Assembly (NCBI GenBank): GCA_946557785.1
Contig: CAMNTH010000007.1
Coordinates: 1-64,000, forward strand
DNA length: 64,000 nucleotides
Source: an uncultured Blautia sp.
Lineage (GTDB): Bacteria > Bacillota > Clostridia > Lachnospirales > Lachnospiraceae
Direction: 5' to 3'
Shown here: positions 16,296 to 25,523 of the stretch, piece after piece
How the letters are laid out: every line of letters starts with the position of its first letter
Numbering within the stretch: the stretch's first letter is position 1
Position numbers and translations under genes: made by a program
Notes under the pieces: generated by a model
Databases searched by the model: none
Told to the model about the DNA's origin: nothing
The model's input: only the letters and a program-made list of their open reading frames with translations

Positions 16296-17441
16296 ATGAA
16301 AAAGATTCGAAAAATAGCAGCTGCATTATTTATTTGCATATGTATAGGGATCATAAGCCCTGTATCTGTTTTGAACATGGGTGGTGCGGTAGAAGTACAG
16401 GCTGCATCTGTTATCCCAAAGCTTGTTTCAGTAAAGCCATCCGGAACTACGAAGGCGGTAATCAAATGGAAGCCTTTGAAGAGTGCCGCAGGGTACAGGG
16501 TTTACAGGAGCATTGACAGAAAGAACTGGAAGCGAGTAAAGATAGTTTCCGGTGGAAAAAGCAGCTCTTATACAGACGGAAAGCTGACTACAGGTCAAAG
16601 ATATTATTATACTGTCAGAGCATACAGGACCAAAAAGGGCAAGACTGTTTTAAGCTCCTGTGATAAGAAGGGGCTGAGCGTGATTGCAGGTCTTCAGACA
16701 CTAAAATTAAATAAAACAAGCATGACTCTTTATAAAGGTAAGAGTTATACACTGAAGATTAACGGAACTAAGCTGAAACCTACATGGAAATCAAGTAATA
16801 CAAGTGTTGCCTCCGTTAGTCCTGATACCGGAAAGGTGACTGCAAGGAAAAACGGTACGGCTACCATTACAGCGTCCCTTGGAGGAAGAAGATTCACCTG
16901 TAAAGTTACTGTGAAAACACAGTCGGCTGCCAGCGCATCTGCGCCGTATTATAAAAAGCTGAAAACCTACATTACGAAGTATGGAAGAACTGACAATTCG
17001 GGGAATCCTTATATTGGGTATGGGACGACTCAGGATGATATAGACTATAGATGGGGAATCATTTACGAAAAAGCAAAAGACAGGTACGATTTCTTCCTTG
17101 AAGTGGATACACCTGAAGGAGGGAATAGTTTGATTGATATGTATGTAAATGTTCAGAAATCCGGAGATGTAGTGGCTGAGTACGGTCTGTATTATAATAA
17201 TGAATACCTGATTTATGAGACTTCGTCCAAATTCCCGGCAAAGAGCTACACAGGTAAGAACAATATTAAATTTAAAATAGACAGGATCTGTGATAAAAAC
17301 AATACTGAGCTTAAAAGCCAGGCTCAGAATCTTTCTAATTTATATTTGCAGGCTGGCTTCCAGTTTTGGAATGAAACATTACGTTTGACAGCGAAGATTT
17401 CTATGAAGAATCTTGGCTTTACGGCTCTGGCAATTAAATGA
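16296..17441 (+). CDS. Secreted FnIII- and BIG2-domain protein
   Basis: 381 residues. Signal peptide about 1-37 (MKKIRKIAAALFICICIGII ... VQA). One fibronectin type III domain follows at about 40-130, then a bacterial Ig-like BIG2 domain at about 135-205 ('LKLNKTSMTLYKGKSYTLKI', 'TWKSSNTSVASVS', 'GKVTARKNGTATITA'). The C-terminal region (about 215-381) is unassigned and beta-rich in appearance ('DRYDFFLEVDTPEGGNSLIDMYVN'). No LPXTG anchor, so it is released or held by other means. Probably an adhesion or envelope-associated protein; single gene with its own promoter and terminator. Confidence 0.82.
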   Translation: MKKIRKIAAALFICICIGIISPVSVLNMGGAVEVQAASVIPKLVSVKPSGTTKAVIKWKPLKSAAGYRVYRSIDRKNWKRVKIVSGGKSSSYTDGKLTTGQRYYYTVRAYRTKKGKTVLSSCDKKGLSVIAGLQTLKLNKTSMTLYKGKSYTLKINGTKLKPTWKSSNTSVASVSPDTGKVTARKNGTATITASLGGRRFTCKVTVKTQSAASASAPYYKKLKTYITKYGRTDNSGNPYIGYGTTQDDIDYRWGIIYEKAKDRYDFFLEVDTPEGGNSLIDMYVNVQKSGDVVAEYGLYYNNEYLIYETSSKFPAKSYTGKNNIKFKIDRICDKNNTELKSQAQNLSNLYLQAGFQFWNETLRLTAKISMKNLGFTALAIK

Positions 17442-17505
17442 AATAAAATTGAATGATGTGAAGCGTCCCTGCTGATTAAAGAAAGGAAGCGGAAGAAATA
17501 GGTTA

Positions 17506-17557
17506 CACCGTCCGTATTTGGTATTATGTGATATCAAATACGGGCGGTATTTTTTTA
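17506..17557 (+). terminator. Terminator after the FnIII/BIG2 gene
   Basis: 18-bp stem ACCGTCCGTATTTGGTAT / ATATCAAATACGGGCGGT followed by ATTTTTTT. A related hairpin occurs at 60059-60101. Confidence 0.92.
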
Positions 17558-17641
17558 AGAAGAATTAAATTTTCAGATATATATACAAAAAAAGTATAAT
17601 TATCATATATAAATAAAAGATAAAATATTTTGTGAAAATTC

Positions 17642-17700
17642 TTGACAAGGAATATATGTTGTGATATTATCAGGTCATCAGATATCTGATGACCTGATAA
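17642..17700 (+). promoter_or_regulatory. Consensus promoter overlapping a perfect 34-bp palindrome
   Basis: TTGACA (17642-17647), 17 nt, TATTAT (17665-17670). The palindrome 17667-17700 (half-site TTATCAGGTCATCAGAT) begins inside the -10 box and covers the transcription start. It is placed to block polymerase and lies 25 nt before the GntR-family gene, so it is the likely autoregulatory operator of the operon. Confidence 0.85.
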
Positions 17701-17724
17701 TAAGGAAACGGAAAGGAGAATTTA

Positions 17725-18438
17725 GTGAATACTGTTGAAATAACTGCAAAAAGAAAATTAAAAAAAGATTCTCTTCCTCAAATGGTGATGGATTGTATCT
17801 ATCAGGAATTGTTGGAGGGAAAATTAAAACCAGGAGATTTACTGCCATCCGAAGCAGACCTTTCCGAGAAACTGGCTGTTGGAAAATCAAGTATCCGTGA
17901 GGCTATTAAGATGCTGAATGTGATAGGTATTGTAGAATCTGTGCAGGGAGAGGGTACTTTTATTAAGACTGGCGTTGATGACACGGTGATTAATCCTTTG
18001 ACTTATCAGTTAGTGATTCTACAGGGAACGGATGAGCAGATACTGGAACTAAGATATTGGCTGGAACCTAGTTATACACTTCTTGCAATGGCGAAAGCTA
18101 CTGAGCAGGACATTGAGAGGATAAAAAATACCGTTGCTGAATTTGAAGGGAAGATTGCAGCAAACAATCAAACTGCTATGGATGACTTGGCTTTTCATGA
18201 GGCAATTTTGGAAGCAACTCATAATCCATATATTATCCGGATTGGAAAAACAACACTTCGTCTTTTTGAAGCATCCATACAGAAATCAATGAATACCATT
18301 CCTAATACAGCATTGGAAGATCATAAGCGGATTCTGGATGCCTTTTTAAAGAAAGACAGAGATGCCTTAACAGAAGCTGTAACAAAGAGCTTTGACGGAT
18401 GGAAACAGATGCTGGATCATTTATATGACAATAAATAG
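17725..18438 (+). CDS. GntR-family (FadR subfamily) regulator
   Basis: 237 residues. Winged helix at about 17-80 with 'LLPSEADLSEKLAVGKSSIREAIKMLNVIGIVESVQGEGTF' pattern of GntR proteins; FCD effector domain at about 95-230 with the metal-binding residues implied by 'DDLAFHEAILEATHNPY' and 'DHKRILDAF'. FCD-type regulators usually sense small acids or sugar acids. GTG start with AAAGGAG 7 nt upstream. First gene of a unit that continues through a glycosidase, an ABC importer and an amidohydrolase; its own operator lies just upstream. Confidence 0.93.
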   Translation: MNTVEITAKRKLKKDSLPQMVMDCIYQELLEGKLKPGDLLPSEADLSEKLAVGKSSIREAIKMLNVIGIVESVQGEGTFIKTGVDDTVINPLTYQLVILQGTDEQILELRYWLEPSYTLLAMAKATEQDIERIKNTVAEFEGKIAANNQTAMDDLAFHEAILEATHNPYIIRIGKTTLRLFEASIQKSMNTIPNTALEDHKRILDAFLKKDRDALTEAVTKSFDGWKQMLDHLYDNK

Positions 18439-18461
18439 AAAATAAAAGGAGGAGATTTCAG

Positions 18462-20468
18462 TTGAGGTTTGAGCGTTTGGGCGAAAAGTGGATCGTTCGG
18501 ATAATGGACAATGGAGCTGTTGCTTTGGTTGACAAGGTTCATGATGTGGTATGGGGCGGAGACGTTCCCGGATGGGTTGCAATGGAGGACTGCAGATATG
18601 ACTTAGAAGCTCCAACAAGAGTTGGTTCTACTGATAATGGCGGTGCCTTTGCTGTATATGATACACCGGAATATAGCTTTCGTGCAGAGTTTGAGCTAAA
18701 TGATGATGAGATTGCTATTTCTATTCATGAAGTTCGATGCGATGGAGTTTTAAAGGAAATTGAATATCCGGCACATATGCTGAAAATTGACAGCGGTGTA
18801 AAAAATGGATATACGGTGATTCCTCATAAGCAGGGTGCGATTATACCTTCCCGATTGGATGACGGATTCATGAGACATCGCCATAATACGTGGAAGAATA
18901 TTACAGATATTAATGAAGTAATACCTTTTGAATTTTGCGGTCTGAATATGACATGGTTTGGCGCTTCTTTGGAGGAATCATCTGTGATATGCTATTTGCC
19001 CGAAGCAGTTGATATGGCACTTCGGGTAGCCGGAAATGCTGTTTTTGATGAAAAAGGAAATGCGGTTGACAATCATCAGGGTATTTATCCAGGAAAGCGA
19101 TATTCATCCATGACACCTGTCTGGCGCTCCAGTATGGGAAAGCTTTCTTATACAAGAAGTATCGCCGTGAAACAGGTGCAGGATGGATATATCGGAATGG
19201 CGAAATATTACCGTGAGATGGTTATGGCTTCAGGACGATATGTATCCTTAAAAGAAAAAATAGACAAGAATCCCGAAGTGGCGGAAATTATTGGAGCACC
19301 GGATTTAAAAATATATATTTATACGCATAGGCGTAATGAACCAAGACTGCGGTCATGGTCAGAACCTATCCTGGATGGATATGAATGCGTTCATACTACT
19401 TTTGAACAGGTAGGGGAAATCATTGATGATATGCAGAAAATTGATATTAAAAATGCTTTGGTTTTGCTGGGAGGATGGAACAGGGCAGGATATGACAGAG
19501 AGCATATTGATATGTGGCCGCCGGCTGAATGTGCGGGCGGTACGGAAGGTCTTGCATTAGCAAGCCAAAAAGCAAGAGAAGCAGGGTATATTTTTGCACT
19601 GCATGACAATTATCAGGATATTTATCCTGATTCGCCAAGCTATGATGAGAGTCTTGTTATGAAGAATCCAGATGGTTCTGTACAGCTTGGCGGTATCTGG
19701 GATGGAGGCCTGTGCCGGCTTGTTTGTTCTTCTCAGGCTTTGGATCTGGCGAAGCCAGTAATTGAGAATGTGAAAAAATATACTGCAGTAAATTCTTATT
19801 ATCTGGATACAACTACATCAGCGCCTATGTATGAATGTTATGATCAGGAACATCCAATGACGCGTTGCGATGACAGAAAGAATAAGAGGGAGCTGCTGGA
19901 AAAATTAGCAAATCAAAACTGGATTGTGGGAGCAGAAGCGGGGGTCGATTGGGCTGTTCCCATTGCAGCTTACTTTGAGGGAATGCCAGGATCTTCTGTG
20001 GGATTAAACCATGGCGCTGAATCTGCAGATTTTGGAATGATGGTTCCGTTGTTTAATCTTGTATATCATGATTCCGTTGTATGTTATTGGCAGCATGGAC
20101 AGCCTTTCGGACGTGAAGACCATGTAAACCATGTTCTTCATGATCTGCTTAGTGCTCAGCCGTCCAGCTGGTCTCTGATTTTTGATCAATGGGAGGATCT
20201 GAAACCGTTGATTAAGCAATGTGTTGAACTTCTTGGTGAATTGCACAGAAGAACGGCTTTTGCAGAAATGATTAATCATGAATTCCTTACTCCGGATTTT
20301 GAGGTTCATCGCACAACATTTTCGGATGGAACACAGGTATATGTGAATTTTGATATATGTACACATAAATACGGTGATATATTATTGCCGCCCAAGGGTT
20401 TTTACATTTTTTATCCAAATGGTAATCCTGTGGCCGGAAAGCTGTCGCGGGATATCGTGCTAGATTAA
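18462..20468 (+). CDS. Putative intracellular glycoside hydrolase, GH129/GH101-like
   Basis: 668 residues, no signal peptide. N-terminal beta-sandwich (about 1-220) and a TIM-barrel-like middle (about 240-600). The segments 'SYYLDTTTSAPMYEC' and 'WIVGAEAGVDWAVPIAAYFEG' look like nucleophile Asp and acid/base Glu regions of the alpha-N-acetylgalactosaminidases in GH129 and GH101. The assignment rests on motif resemblance only; DUF5696-type proteins are an alternative name for similar sequences. TTG start with AGGAGG 8 nt upstream. Followed by the importer genes, so it probably cleaves the imported glycan in the cytoplasm. Confidence 0.5.
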   Translation: MRFERLGEKWIVRIMDNGAVALVDKVHDVVWGGDVPGWVAMEDCRYDLEAPTRVGSTDNGGAFAVYDTPEYSFRAEFELNDDEIAISIHEVRCDGVLKEIEYPAHMLKIDSGVKNGYTVIPHKQGAIIPSRLDDGFMRHRHNTWKNITDINEVIPFEFCGLNMTWFGASLEESSVICYLPEAVDMALRVAGNAVFDEKGNAVDNHQGIYPGKRYSSMTPVWRSSMGKLSYTRSIAVKQVQDGYIGMAKYYREMVMASGRYVSLKEKIDKNPEVAEIIGAPDLKIYIYTHRRNEPRLRSWSEPILDGYECVHTTFEQVGEIIDDMQKIDIKNALVLLGGWNRAGYDREHIDMWPPAECAGGTEGLALASQKAREAGYIFALHDNYQDIYPDSPSYDESLVMKNPDGSVQLGGIWDGGLCRLVCSSQALDLAKPVIENVKKYTAVNSYYLDTTTSAPMYECYDQEHPMTRCDDRKNKRELLEKLANQNWIVGAEAGVDWAVPIAAYFEGMPGSSVGLNHGAESADFGMMVPLFNLVYHDSVVCYWQHGQPFGREDHVNHVLHDLLSAQPSSWSLIFDQWEDLKPLIKQCVELLGELHRRTAFAEMINHEFLTPDFEVHRTTFSDGTQVYVNFDICTHKYGDILLPPKGFYIFYPNGNPVAGKLSRDIVLD

Positions 20469-20541
20469 AAGTACATAATGGCTATGAACTAGCCAATAGC
20501 ATTCATATATGAATGCCAAAATAAAAAGGAGGGACTATATA

Positions 20542-21795
20542 ATGAAAAAAAGTTGGTTGGGGTATTTTGTAACTGCATCGTTTGTGCTGGGATCCTGCGT
20601 GCCTGCATTTGCGGCAGATGGGGCAGCCCTGGAGTATTGGATTGCGGGGGATCCCAGAAGAACGCCTGCTTATGTGGAATCCTGTGAACGATTCACCGAA
20701 AAGACAGGAATCAATGTGAATGTTGTTGAAGAAGCAGGGGATAATACGCAGATTCAGCAGAAACTTTTGACAATGATTGCTTCCGGAAGTGCTCCGAATG
20801 TCATTCAGGTTGATACAATGTATGTGGCAGATATGGCGAAGGCCGGTATTATTACTCCACTGGATGATTTACCTGGATTTGAAGAAGCGAAGAGCGGATT
20901 AATTGAAGCAGAAGTTTTGCCTTCCGTTGTAGATGGTAAAACATATGGATTTCCTATCCGCGGTAATTCCATTCAGTTAATTTATAACAAGCAAATGTTC
21001 CGTGATGCAGGCCTTGACCCTGAGGCGCCTCCAAAAACGTTGGATGAACTTGCAGATACTGCTGTGAAGCTTACAAAACGAGATGATGACGGAAATGTAG
21101 ATGTATTTGGATTTGAAATTGGTATGTCTACTGACGCACACTGGACATTGCATGCGTTCAGCCCTATTTTCTGGGGATATGGAGGAGAATATCAGTTGGA
21201 GGATGGCTCCTCAGGCTTTGGAACAGATGCAGGAGTTCAGGCATTATCCTATTGGAATAAGCTGGTTAATGAATTGGAGGTTTCTCCAAGTGAGCGTGTA
21301 CAGGATGGTTTTGTAAGTGGAAGAATTGCTATGATGCTGGATGGCGAATGGAATTTCAGAACCTGGCGTGAAGAGTATCCGGAGCTGGATTATGGTGTAA
21401 CCACTATTCCAATGCCTTCTGAAGAGGTTGTTCCTCAGATTCCTCTTGGCGGCCGTGTTTGTGTTATTCCTACAATGGCTGAAGATAAAGAAAATGGATT
21501 TGAACTAATTAAGCATGTGACTTCTTATGATGAACAGATGGCATATACGAAAGATGAAGTGGGCCTTGGGGTGCGTTCTGATATGCTTGATGATTCATGG
21601 TTTAGCGAGAATGAAAACTATCGTATAGTTTTGGATGATATGAAATATTCAAAAGCGAAAGCAGCAACTGAAATTATGCAGATGGATACCATCGTGTATG
21701 ATGCTATCCAGCAGGTAATCAATAATGGTGCAGATCCGGCGGAAGCTTTAGCAGAAGCGGATGTACAATACAATGATCTTCTTGCAAGTTATTAA
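20542..21795 (+). CDS. ABC transporter sugar-binding protein
   Basis: 418-residue family 1 extracellular solute-binding protein. Signal peptide about 1-25; it could be a lipoprotein (LGSC) or be cleaved at AFA. The mature part begins 'LEYWIAGDPRRTPAYVESCERFTEKTGINV' and has 'GSAPNVIQVDTMYVADMAKAG' and 'YGFPIRGNSIQLIYNKQMFRDAGLDP', typical of sugar-binding lobes. AAAGGAGGG precedes the ATG. A hairpin between it and the permease genes probably raises its mRNA level over theirs. Substrate unknown; linked to the GH129-like hydrolase. Confidence 0.93.
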   Translation: MKKSWLGYFVTASFVLGSCVPAFAADGAALEYWIAGDPRRTPAYVESCERFTEKTGINVNVVEEAGDNTQIQQKLLTMIASGSAPNVIQVDTMYVADMAKAGIITPLDDLPGFEEAKSGLIEAEVLPSVVDGKTYGFPIRGNSIQLIYNKQMFRDAGLDPEAPPKTLDELADTAVKLTKRDDDGNVDVFGFEIGMSTDAHWTLHAFSPIFWGYGGEYQLEDGSSGFGTDAGVQALSYWNKLVNELEVSPSERVQDGFVSGRIAMMLDGEWNFRTWREEYPELDYGVTTIPMPSEEVVPQIPLGGRVCVIPTMAEDKENGFELIKHVTSYDEQMAYTKDEVGLGVRSDMLDDSWFSENENYRIVLDDMKYSKAKAATEIMQMDTIVYDAIQQVINNGADPAEALAEADVQYNDLLASY

Positions 21796-21816
21796 TAAGC
21801 TTTTTTATCTCTTTGA

Positions 21817-21842
21817 AACACGGCGGATTTTCCGCCGTGTTC
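21817..21842 (+). terminator. Intra-operon hairpin
   Basis: AACACGGCGGA / TCCGCCGTGTT with a TTT loop, between the binding-protein gene and the first permease gene. There is no long T-run, so it is likely a 3' stabiliser or partial terminator. Confidence 0.75.
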
Positions 21843-21860
21843 TTAGAAAGGAGGTTTTGT

Positions 21861-22763
21861 ATGAAAACCCACAAATTGTCAAACAGTCGGCGTAAAGCTT
21901 TTATCGGTGTCATCTTTTTATTGCCGTTTTTCATTCATTTTGCGATATTTCAGATATATCCGTTTTTTTCCACCCTTGCTACATCATTTACAAATGCAAA
22001 CCTGATGTCATTGACGCAGAAATTTGTAGGATTTAAAAATTATGTCAGTGTATTGCAGGATAAACTTTTTATCATATCATTGAAGAATACATTTATATAT
22101 CTTTTGATAGATGGAGTTGGGGTTGTGGTCTTTGGCATGCTGATGGCGCTTGCATTAAATAAGAAAATACGTGGCTTATCTTTTTTTCGTACAACATATT
22201 ATATTCCGGTGTTGGTAGATTGGACTATTGTTTCTATTGTATTCCTGTTTATTTTGGAACCTAACTTTGGTATTGCAAATTATTTTCTTCGGGAGTTAGG
22301 TCTGCCTACGCAGAAGTTTTTAACAACCCCAAAGCAGGCTCTTATCATTATCGCAATTGCTTCTGTGTGGAAAGGCGTGGGATACTATGCGGTTCTTTTT
22401 CTTGCAGCACTTCAGGATGTACCGGAAACGCTAAAAGAAGCTGCGTCCCTTGACGGAGCAGGGCCTGTCAGGATTTTCTTTAGTATTTCACTTCCCCATA
22501 TGATGCCGGTTGTTGTCTTTGTAGTACTAATGGCCTTTATTGGTTCATTAAAAGGATTTGATCAATTCTATATTATGACGTCCGGAGGGCCTGCAAGATC
22601 AACAACTACCATTATGTATTACTTCTATGAGGTTGCATTTACAAATATGAATACCAGCAAAGGCGCTACGATTGCGATTCTGTTTACAATAATAGTCTTA
22701 GCCTTTACAGGTACCCAAAGATTGCTGTCAAACAAACTTTCAGGTGTTGAGGGCGTGAATTAG
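21861..22763 (+). CDS. ABC sugar permease, MalF/LacF type
   Basis: 300-residue inner-membrane subunit with six predicted helices. The EAA loop is 'ETLKEAASLDGAGPVRIFFSISLPHMMP' in pattern, followed by 'QFYIMTSGGPARSTTTIMYYFYEVAF', the signature downstream block of type-I sugar importers. AAGGAGG precedes the ATG. It pairs with the permease at 22777. No ATPase gene is nearby, so a shared MsmX-like ATPase must power it. Confidence 0.94.
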   Translation: MKTHKLSNSRRKAFIGVIFLLPFFIHFAIFQIYPFFSTLATSFTNANLMSLTQKFVGFKNYVSVLQDKLFIISLKNTFIYLLIDGVGVVVFGMLMALALNKKIRGLSFFRTTYYIPVLVDWTIVSIVFLFILEPNFGIANYFLRELGLPTQKFLTTPKQALIIIAIASVWKGVGYYAVLFLAALQDVPETLKEAASLDGAGPVRIFFSISLPHMMPVVVFVVLMAFIGSLKGFDQFYIMTSGGPARSTTTIMYYFYEVAFTNMNTSKGATIAILFTIIVLAFTGTQRLLSNKLSGVEGVN

Positions 22764-22776
22764 GAGGGCGATCAGT

Positions 22777-23598
22777 TTGAAGAAAAAGACAAAAAATATA
22801 TTGAAATATTTGGCAATGGTATTGATTGCATTGATTTGTATAGGTCCGTTTATATGGCTGCTTTTGAATTCATTTAAACCGTTAAGGGAAATTACAGCAT
22901 GGCCGCCTACGATTTTGCCCCAAACCTTCACCTTTGAAAATTATGTTAATGCGTGGAACGTTGTTCCGTTTGGCAGATATTTGCTGAATAGTTTATTTAC
23001 AGCGGGTACATCTACATTAGCAGTAGTACTTGTTTCCTGTCTGGCAGCATATAGCTTGGTGGTATTAAAATCAAAGCTGTCCAGTATTGTGGAAGTGTGT
23101 ATCCTGGTAGGGCTGATCATGCCGACTCAGATTACGTTTATTCCGCTTTTCAAGATGTGCCGGAGCTTTGGTATAATAGACAGCTATACAGGGCTGATTT
23201 TGCCATACTTATCGTCTGCTTTCGGCGTATATATGATGTCATCATTTTTTAAAATGCTGCCTTTGGAATTAGTTGACTCGGCAAGAATTGACGGGCTTGG
23301 CGAGTTTGGAATTGTAACCAGAATTATTATGCCAAATGCAAAAAGCGGTATTGTTACTTTGACGATTTTTAATTTCCAACAGGTATGGAAAGACTTGTTT
23401 TGGCCGCTGCTTTTAATCAACAAGCCGGAGCTTCGTACAGTACCTATTGGTATTACATCTTTCCTTCAGATGCAGCCGAGGCATCAGGGTCAGATTCTTG
23501 CCGCCGCAATCATATCCGTTATTCCGTTACTTATTGGATATATGTTTTTCCAGAAACAGTTTGTCCAGGGGACTTCATTCAGTGGAATGAAAATGTAA
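22777..23598 (+). CDS. ABC sugar permease, MalG/LacG type
   Basis: 273 residues, six predicted membrane helices; EAA loop 'LELVDSARIDGLGEFGIVTRIIMPNAK' in pattern and the C-terminal 'QKQFVQGTSFSGMKM' typical of the MalG partner. TTG start with GGAGGG 8 nt upstream and a 13-nt gap from the previous gene, consistent with translational coupling. Confidence 0.93.
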   Translation: MKKKTKNILKYLAMVLIALICIGPFIWLLLNSFKPLREITAWPPTILPQTFTFENYVNAWNVVPFGRYLLNSLFTAGTSTLAVVLVSCLAAYSLVVLKSKLSSIVEVCILVGLIMPTQITFIPLFKMCRSFGIIDSYTGLILPYLSSAFGVYMMSSFFKMLPLELVDSARIDGLGEFGIVTRIIMPNAKSGIVTLTIFNFQQVWKDLFWPLLLINKPELRTVPIGITSFLQMQPRHQGQILAAAIISVIPLLIGYMFFQKQFVQGTSFSGMKM

Positions 23599-23625
23599 TA
23601 TTTTTTAGGAGGGAGATACTTTTAA

Positions 23626-24375
23626 ATGATTTATGATGCTGACGTACACCTTTCGTTAACCGAACCAAATGGCCTGTCGGCTGAAGATGCATTACGTCAA
23701 TTAGATAAAGCAGGCATCGATAAGGCCAATATTTGGCTGCAGCCGCCTTATATGCGTTATATTGAAGAGGCAAACCAGTATATTTACCAGTCTGCAAAGA
23801 AATATCCTGATCGTTTTAATCCTACCGGCTGGGTGGATCCGCATTTTGGGTTACAGGCTTCAAAAGAAATGATCAAAAGATGTATAGAAGAATATGGGAT
23901 GAAAACCATTAAATTTAATGGTGCTCAGAATAGCTTTTATATTGATGATGAAAGTTTATTTTCTTTATATGAACAGATGAGTACTGCAGGCTGTTCCGTT
24001 GCATTCCATATTGGTGCAGATGCCTATGATTCTACTCATCCGTTAAGGGCTGAGTGTGTAGCAAAAGCATTTCCAAATATGAAGGTAATGCTTGTGCATA
24101 TGGGCGGTGCGGGTAAACCTGACTTAAGTGAGTTTTGCATTGCAGTGGCAAAACGATGCTCCAATGTATATCTGACTGGCAGCTCTGTATCCTATCTTTC
24201 TGTTAAAAGAACAATTGAAGTTTTGGGAACGGAGCAGGTTTGTTTTGGAAGCGATGCTCCATTTGCGATTCCAAAAGTAGAGAAGGCAGCCTATGATGCA
24301 CTTCTTGAGGATAGTACAGATACGATTGGTTATGAAAATATAATGTATAAAAATGCTGTAAGGTTTTTTGGATAA
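23626..24375 (+). CDS. Amidohydrolase-family (amidohydrolase 2) TIM-barrel hydrolase
   Basis: 249 residues. The metal-site start 'YDADVHLSL' (normally HxH; here DxH), 'MKTIKFNGAQNSF', 'VAFHIGADAYD', 'VMLVHMGGAG' and 'CFGSDAPF' fit the amidohydrolase-2 superfamily, which includes sugar lactonases and decarboxylases. The loss of the first His of HxH is common in the decarboxylase-like branch. As last gene of the GntR-controlled operon it probably acts on a product of the imported glycan, for example a sugar lactone. The exact reaction cannot be named. Confidence 0.75.
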   Translation: MIYDADVHLSLTEPNGLSAEDALRQLDKAGIDKANIWLQPPYMRYIEEANQYIYQSAKKYPDRFNPTGWVDPHFGLQASKEMIKRCIEEYGMKTIKFNGAQNSFYIDDESLFSLYEQMSTAGCSVAFHIGADAYDSTHPLRAECVAKAFPNMKVMLVHMGGAGKPDLSEFCIAVAKRCSNVYLTGSSVSYLSVKRTIEVLGTEQVCFGSDAPFAIPKVEKAAYDALLEDSTDTIGYENIMYKNAVRFFG

Positions 24376-24409
24376 TACCTTTGTACATAGCGGCTTAGCT
24401 GTAAGGCTT

Positions 24410-24456
24410 GGTATTTGTTATGATGTTGGGGGCAGAAGCCCCCAATTATGATACCT
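24410..24456 (+). terminator. Hairpin ending the GntR-controlled operon
   Basis: TTGGGGGC-AGAA-GCCCCCAA core extended by GGTAT / ATACC. Strong stem but no T-run; probably limits read-through toward tRNA-Gln. Confidence 0.55.
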
Positions 24457-24540
24457 AAGGATTGTTCCGTGATTTGCATTCTCACAGCTCTGTTGTGTTT
24501 TTCTTTTCAGAAAAAAAATAAAAAAATTTAAAAAAAATAC

Positions 24541-24569
24541 TTGCAATTTGTTTTGAGTTGATATATAAT
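24541..24569 (+). promoter_or_regulatory. Promoter of tRNA-Gln
   Basis: TTGCAA (24541-24546), 17 nt, TATAAT (24564-24569), 47 nt before the tRNA 5' end. Confidence 0.75.
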
Positions 24570-24615
24570 ATCATTTGTCTTGAGCGACTGATAAGTTTGG
24601 GATAAAACAAAATAT

Positions 24616-24687
24616 AGGGCTATCGCCAAACGGTAAGGCAACGGACTCTGACTCCGTCAGTTCAAGGTTCGAATCCTTGTAGCCCTG
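24616..24687 (+). tRNA. tRNA-Gln (CTG)
   Basis: 72-nt cloverleaf: acceptor arms AGGGCTA / TAGCCCT, D-arm with AAACGGTAAGGC, anticodon stem ACGGA / TCCGT around loop CTCTGAC (anticodon CTG), T-arm CAAGGTTCGAATCCTTG, discriminator G. It reads CAG codons; a TTG-anticodon Gln tRNA must exist elsewhere. It has its own promoter and terminator. Confidence 0.93.
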
Positions 24688-24695
24688 CTAAAGAG

Positions 24696-24731
24696 AACAG
24701 GTATCTTCGATGAGAAGATACCTGTTTTTGT
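24696..24731 (+). terminator. Terminator of tRNA-Gln
   Basis: AACAGGTATCTT / AAGATACCTGTT with TTTTT tail. It belongs to a recurring hairpin type in this window (see 26071 and 32482). Confidence 0.9.
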
Positions 24732-24874
24732 ATTTTGAAGGAATTTGGGGCAATTAGATGAAATTAGCTGCTTAGATTCTTGAAGCTTTAATTGTCTTTT
24801 TTCTGAAAAAAGAAGTTATTGAATGAATAAGAAGTAAAAATGAATAAGATTTTATAAAAATAAGGAGGTATTTT

Positions 24875-25493
24875 ATGAAACGGAAAGGGTTAGTATTATG
24901 GATTCCGGGATATAAAGTGATGGATGAACTGATCTGTGATGAAGCTTTTTATAAAAACTCTGGAGACGGCATTACTTTTTCCGGGGGCGAGTGTATGAAA
25001 CAGAGCCTGTTTTTAAAAGAGATTCTGGTACAGTGCAGAGAAAAAGAGATTCACTGCACTGTAGATACAGCGGGATTTGTAGATTGGGAGAACTTTGAAA
25101 CAGTTTCCGGACTTGTAGATTTATATTTATATGATCTGAAATCTATGGACAATAGGATGCACAAGAAATTCACGGGGGTTTCTAATGAAAGGATTTTGGA
25201 GAATTTAAAGAAACTCAGCCGGAATGGAGAGAATATAATTATACGGATTCCTGTAATTGCATCGTTTAATGATTCAGTTGAGGATATGACGGCCATTGCC
25301 TCTTTCTTATCTGAACTTGGATCGTGTTATCCGGTAGAATTACTGGGCTATCACAATCTTGCGGAAGGAAAATATCAGGGGTTGTGGAAAGATTCCAAAG
25401 TCTTTTTCCGCGATCAGCCAGGAATGTCTTGAGCGGCTTTCGGAAGTTTTCAAAGCAGATGGACGCATAGTAAAGATACATAGTCATTCATGA
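24875..25493 (+). pseudogene. Truncated glycyl-radical-enzyme activase (PflA-like)
   Basis: The C-terminal two thirds of a radical-SAM activating enzyme are clear: 'GDGITFSGGECMKQSLFLKEIL', 'HCTVDTAGFVDWENF', 'YDLKSMDNRMHKKFTGVSNERILENL', 'IIIRIPVIASFNDS'. The N-terminal CxxxCxxC cluster-binding loop is absent; the gene starts with a short unrelated lead (MKRKGLVLWIPGYK). Near 25420 the frame shifts, and the expected C-terminus continues as 'CLERLSEVFKADGRIVKIHS'. Two lesions mean it is not functional as an activase. No glycyl radical enzyme gene is adjacent. Confidence 0.85.
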
Positions 25494-25523
25494 GAAAATG
25501 TGCTGGAAGGTGGAGTGATAAAA

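Noticed and set aside
17667-17700. Perfect palindrome read as a terminator
   Set aside because: It starts in the -10 box of a consensus promoter and has no T-run; an operator fits better.
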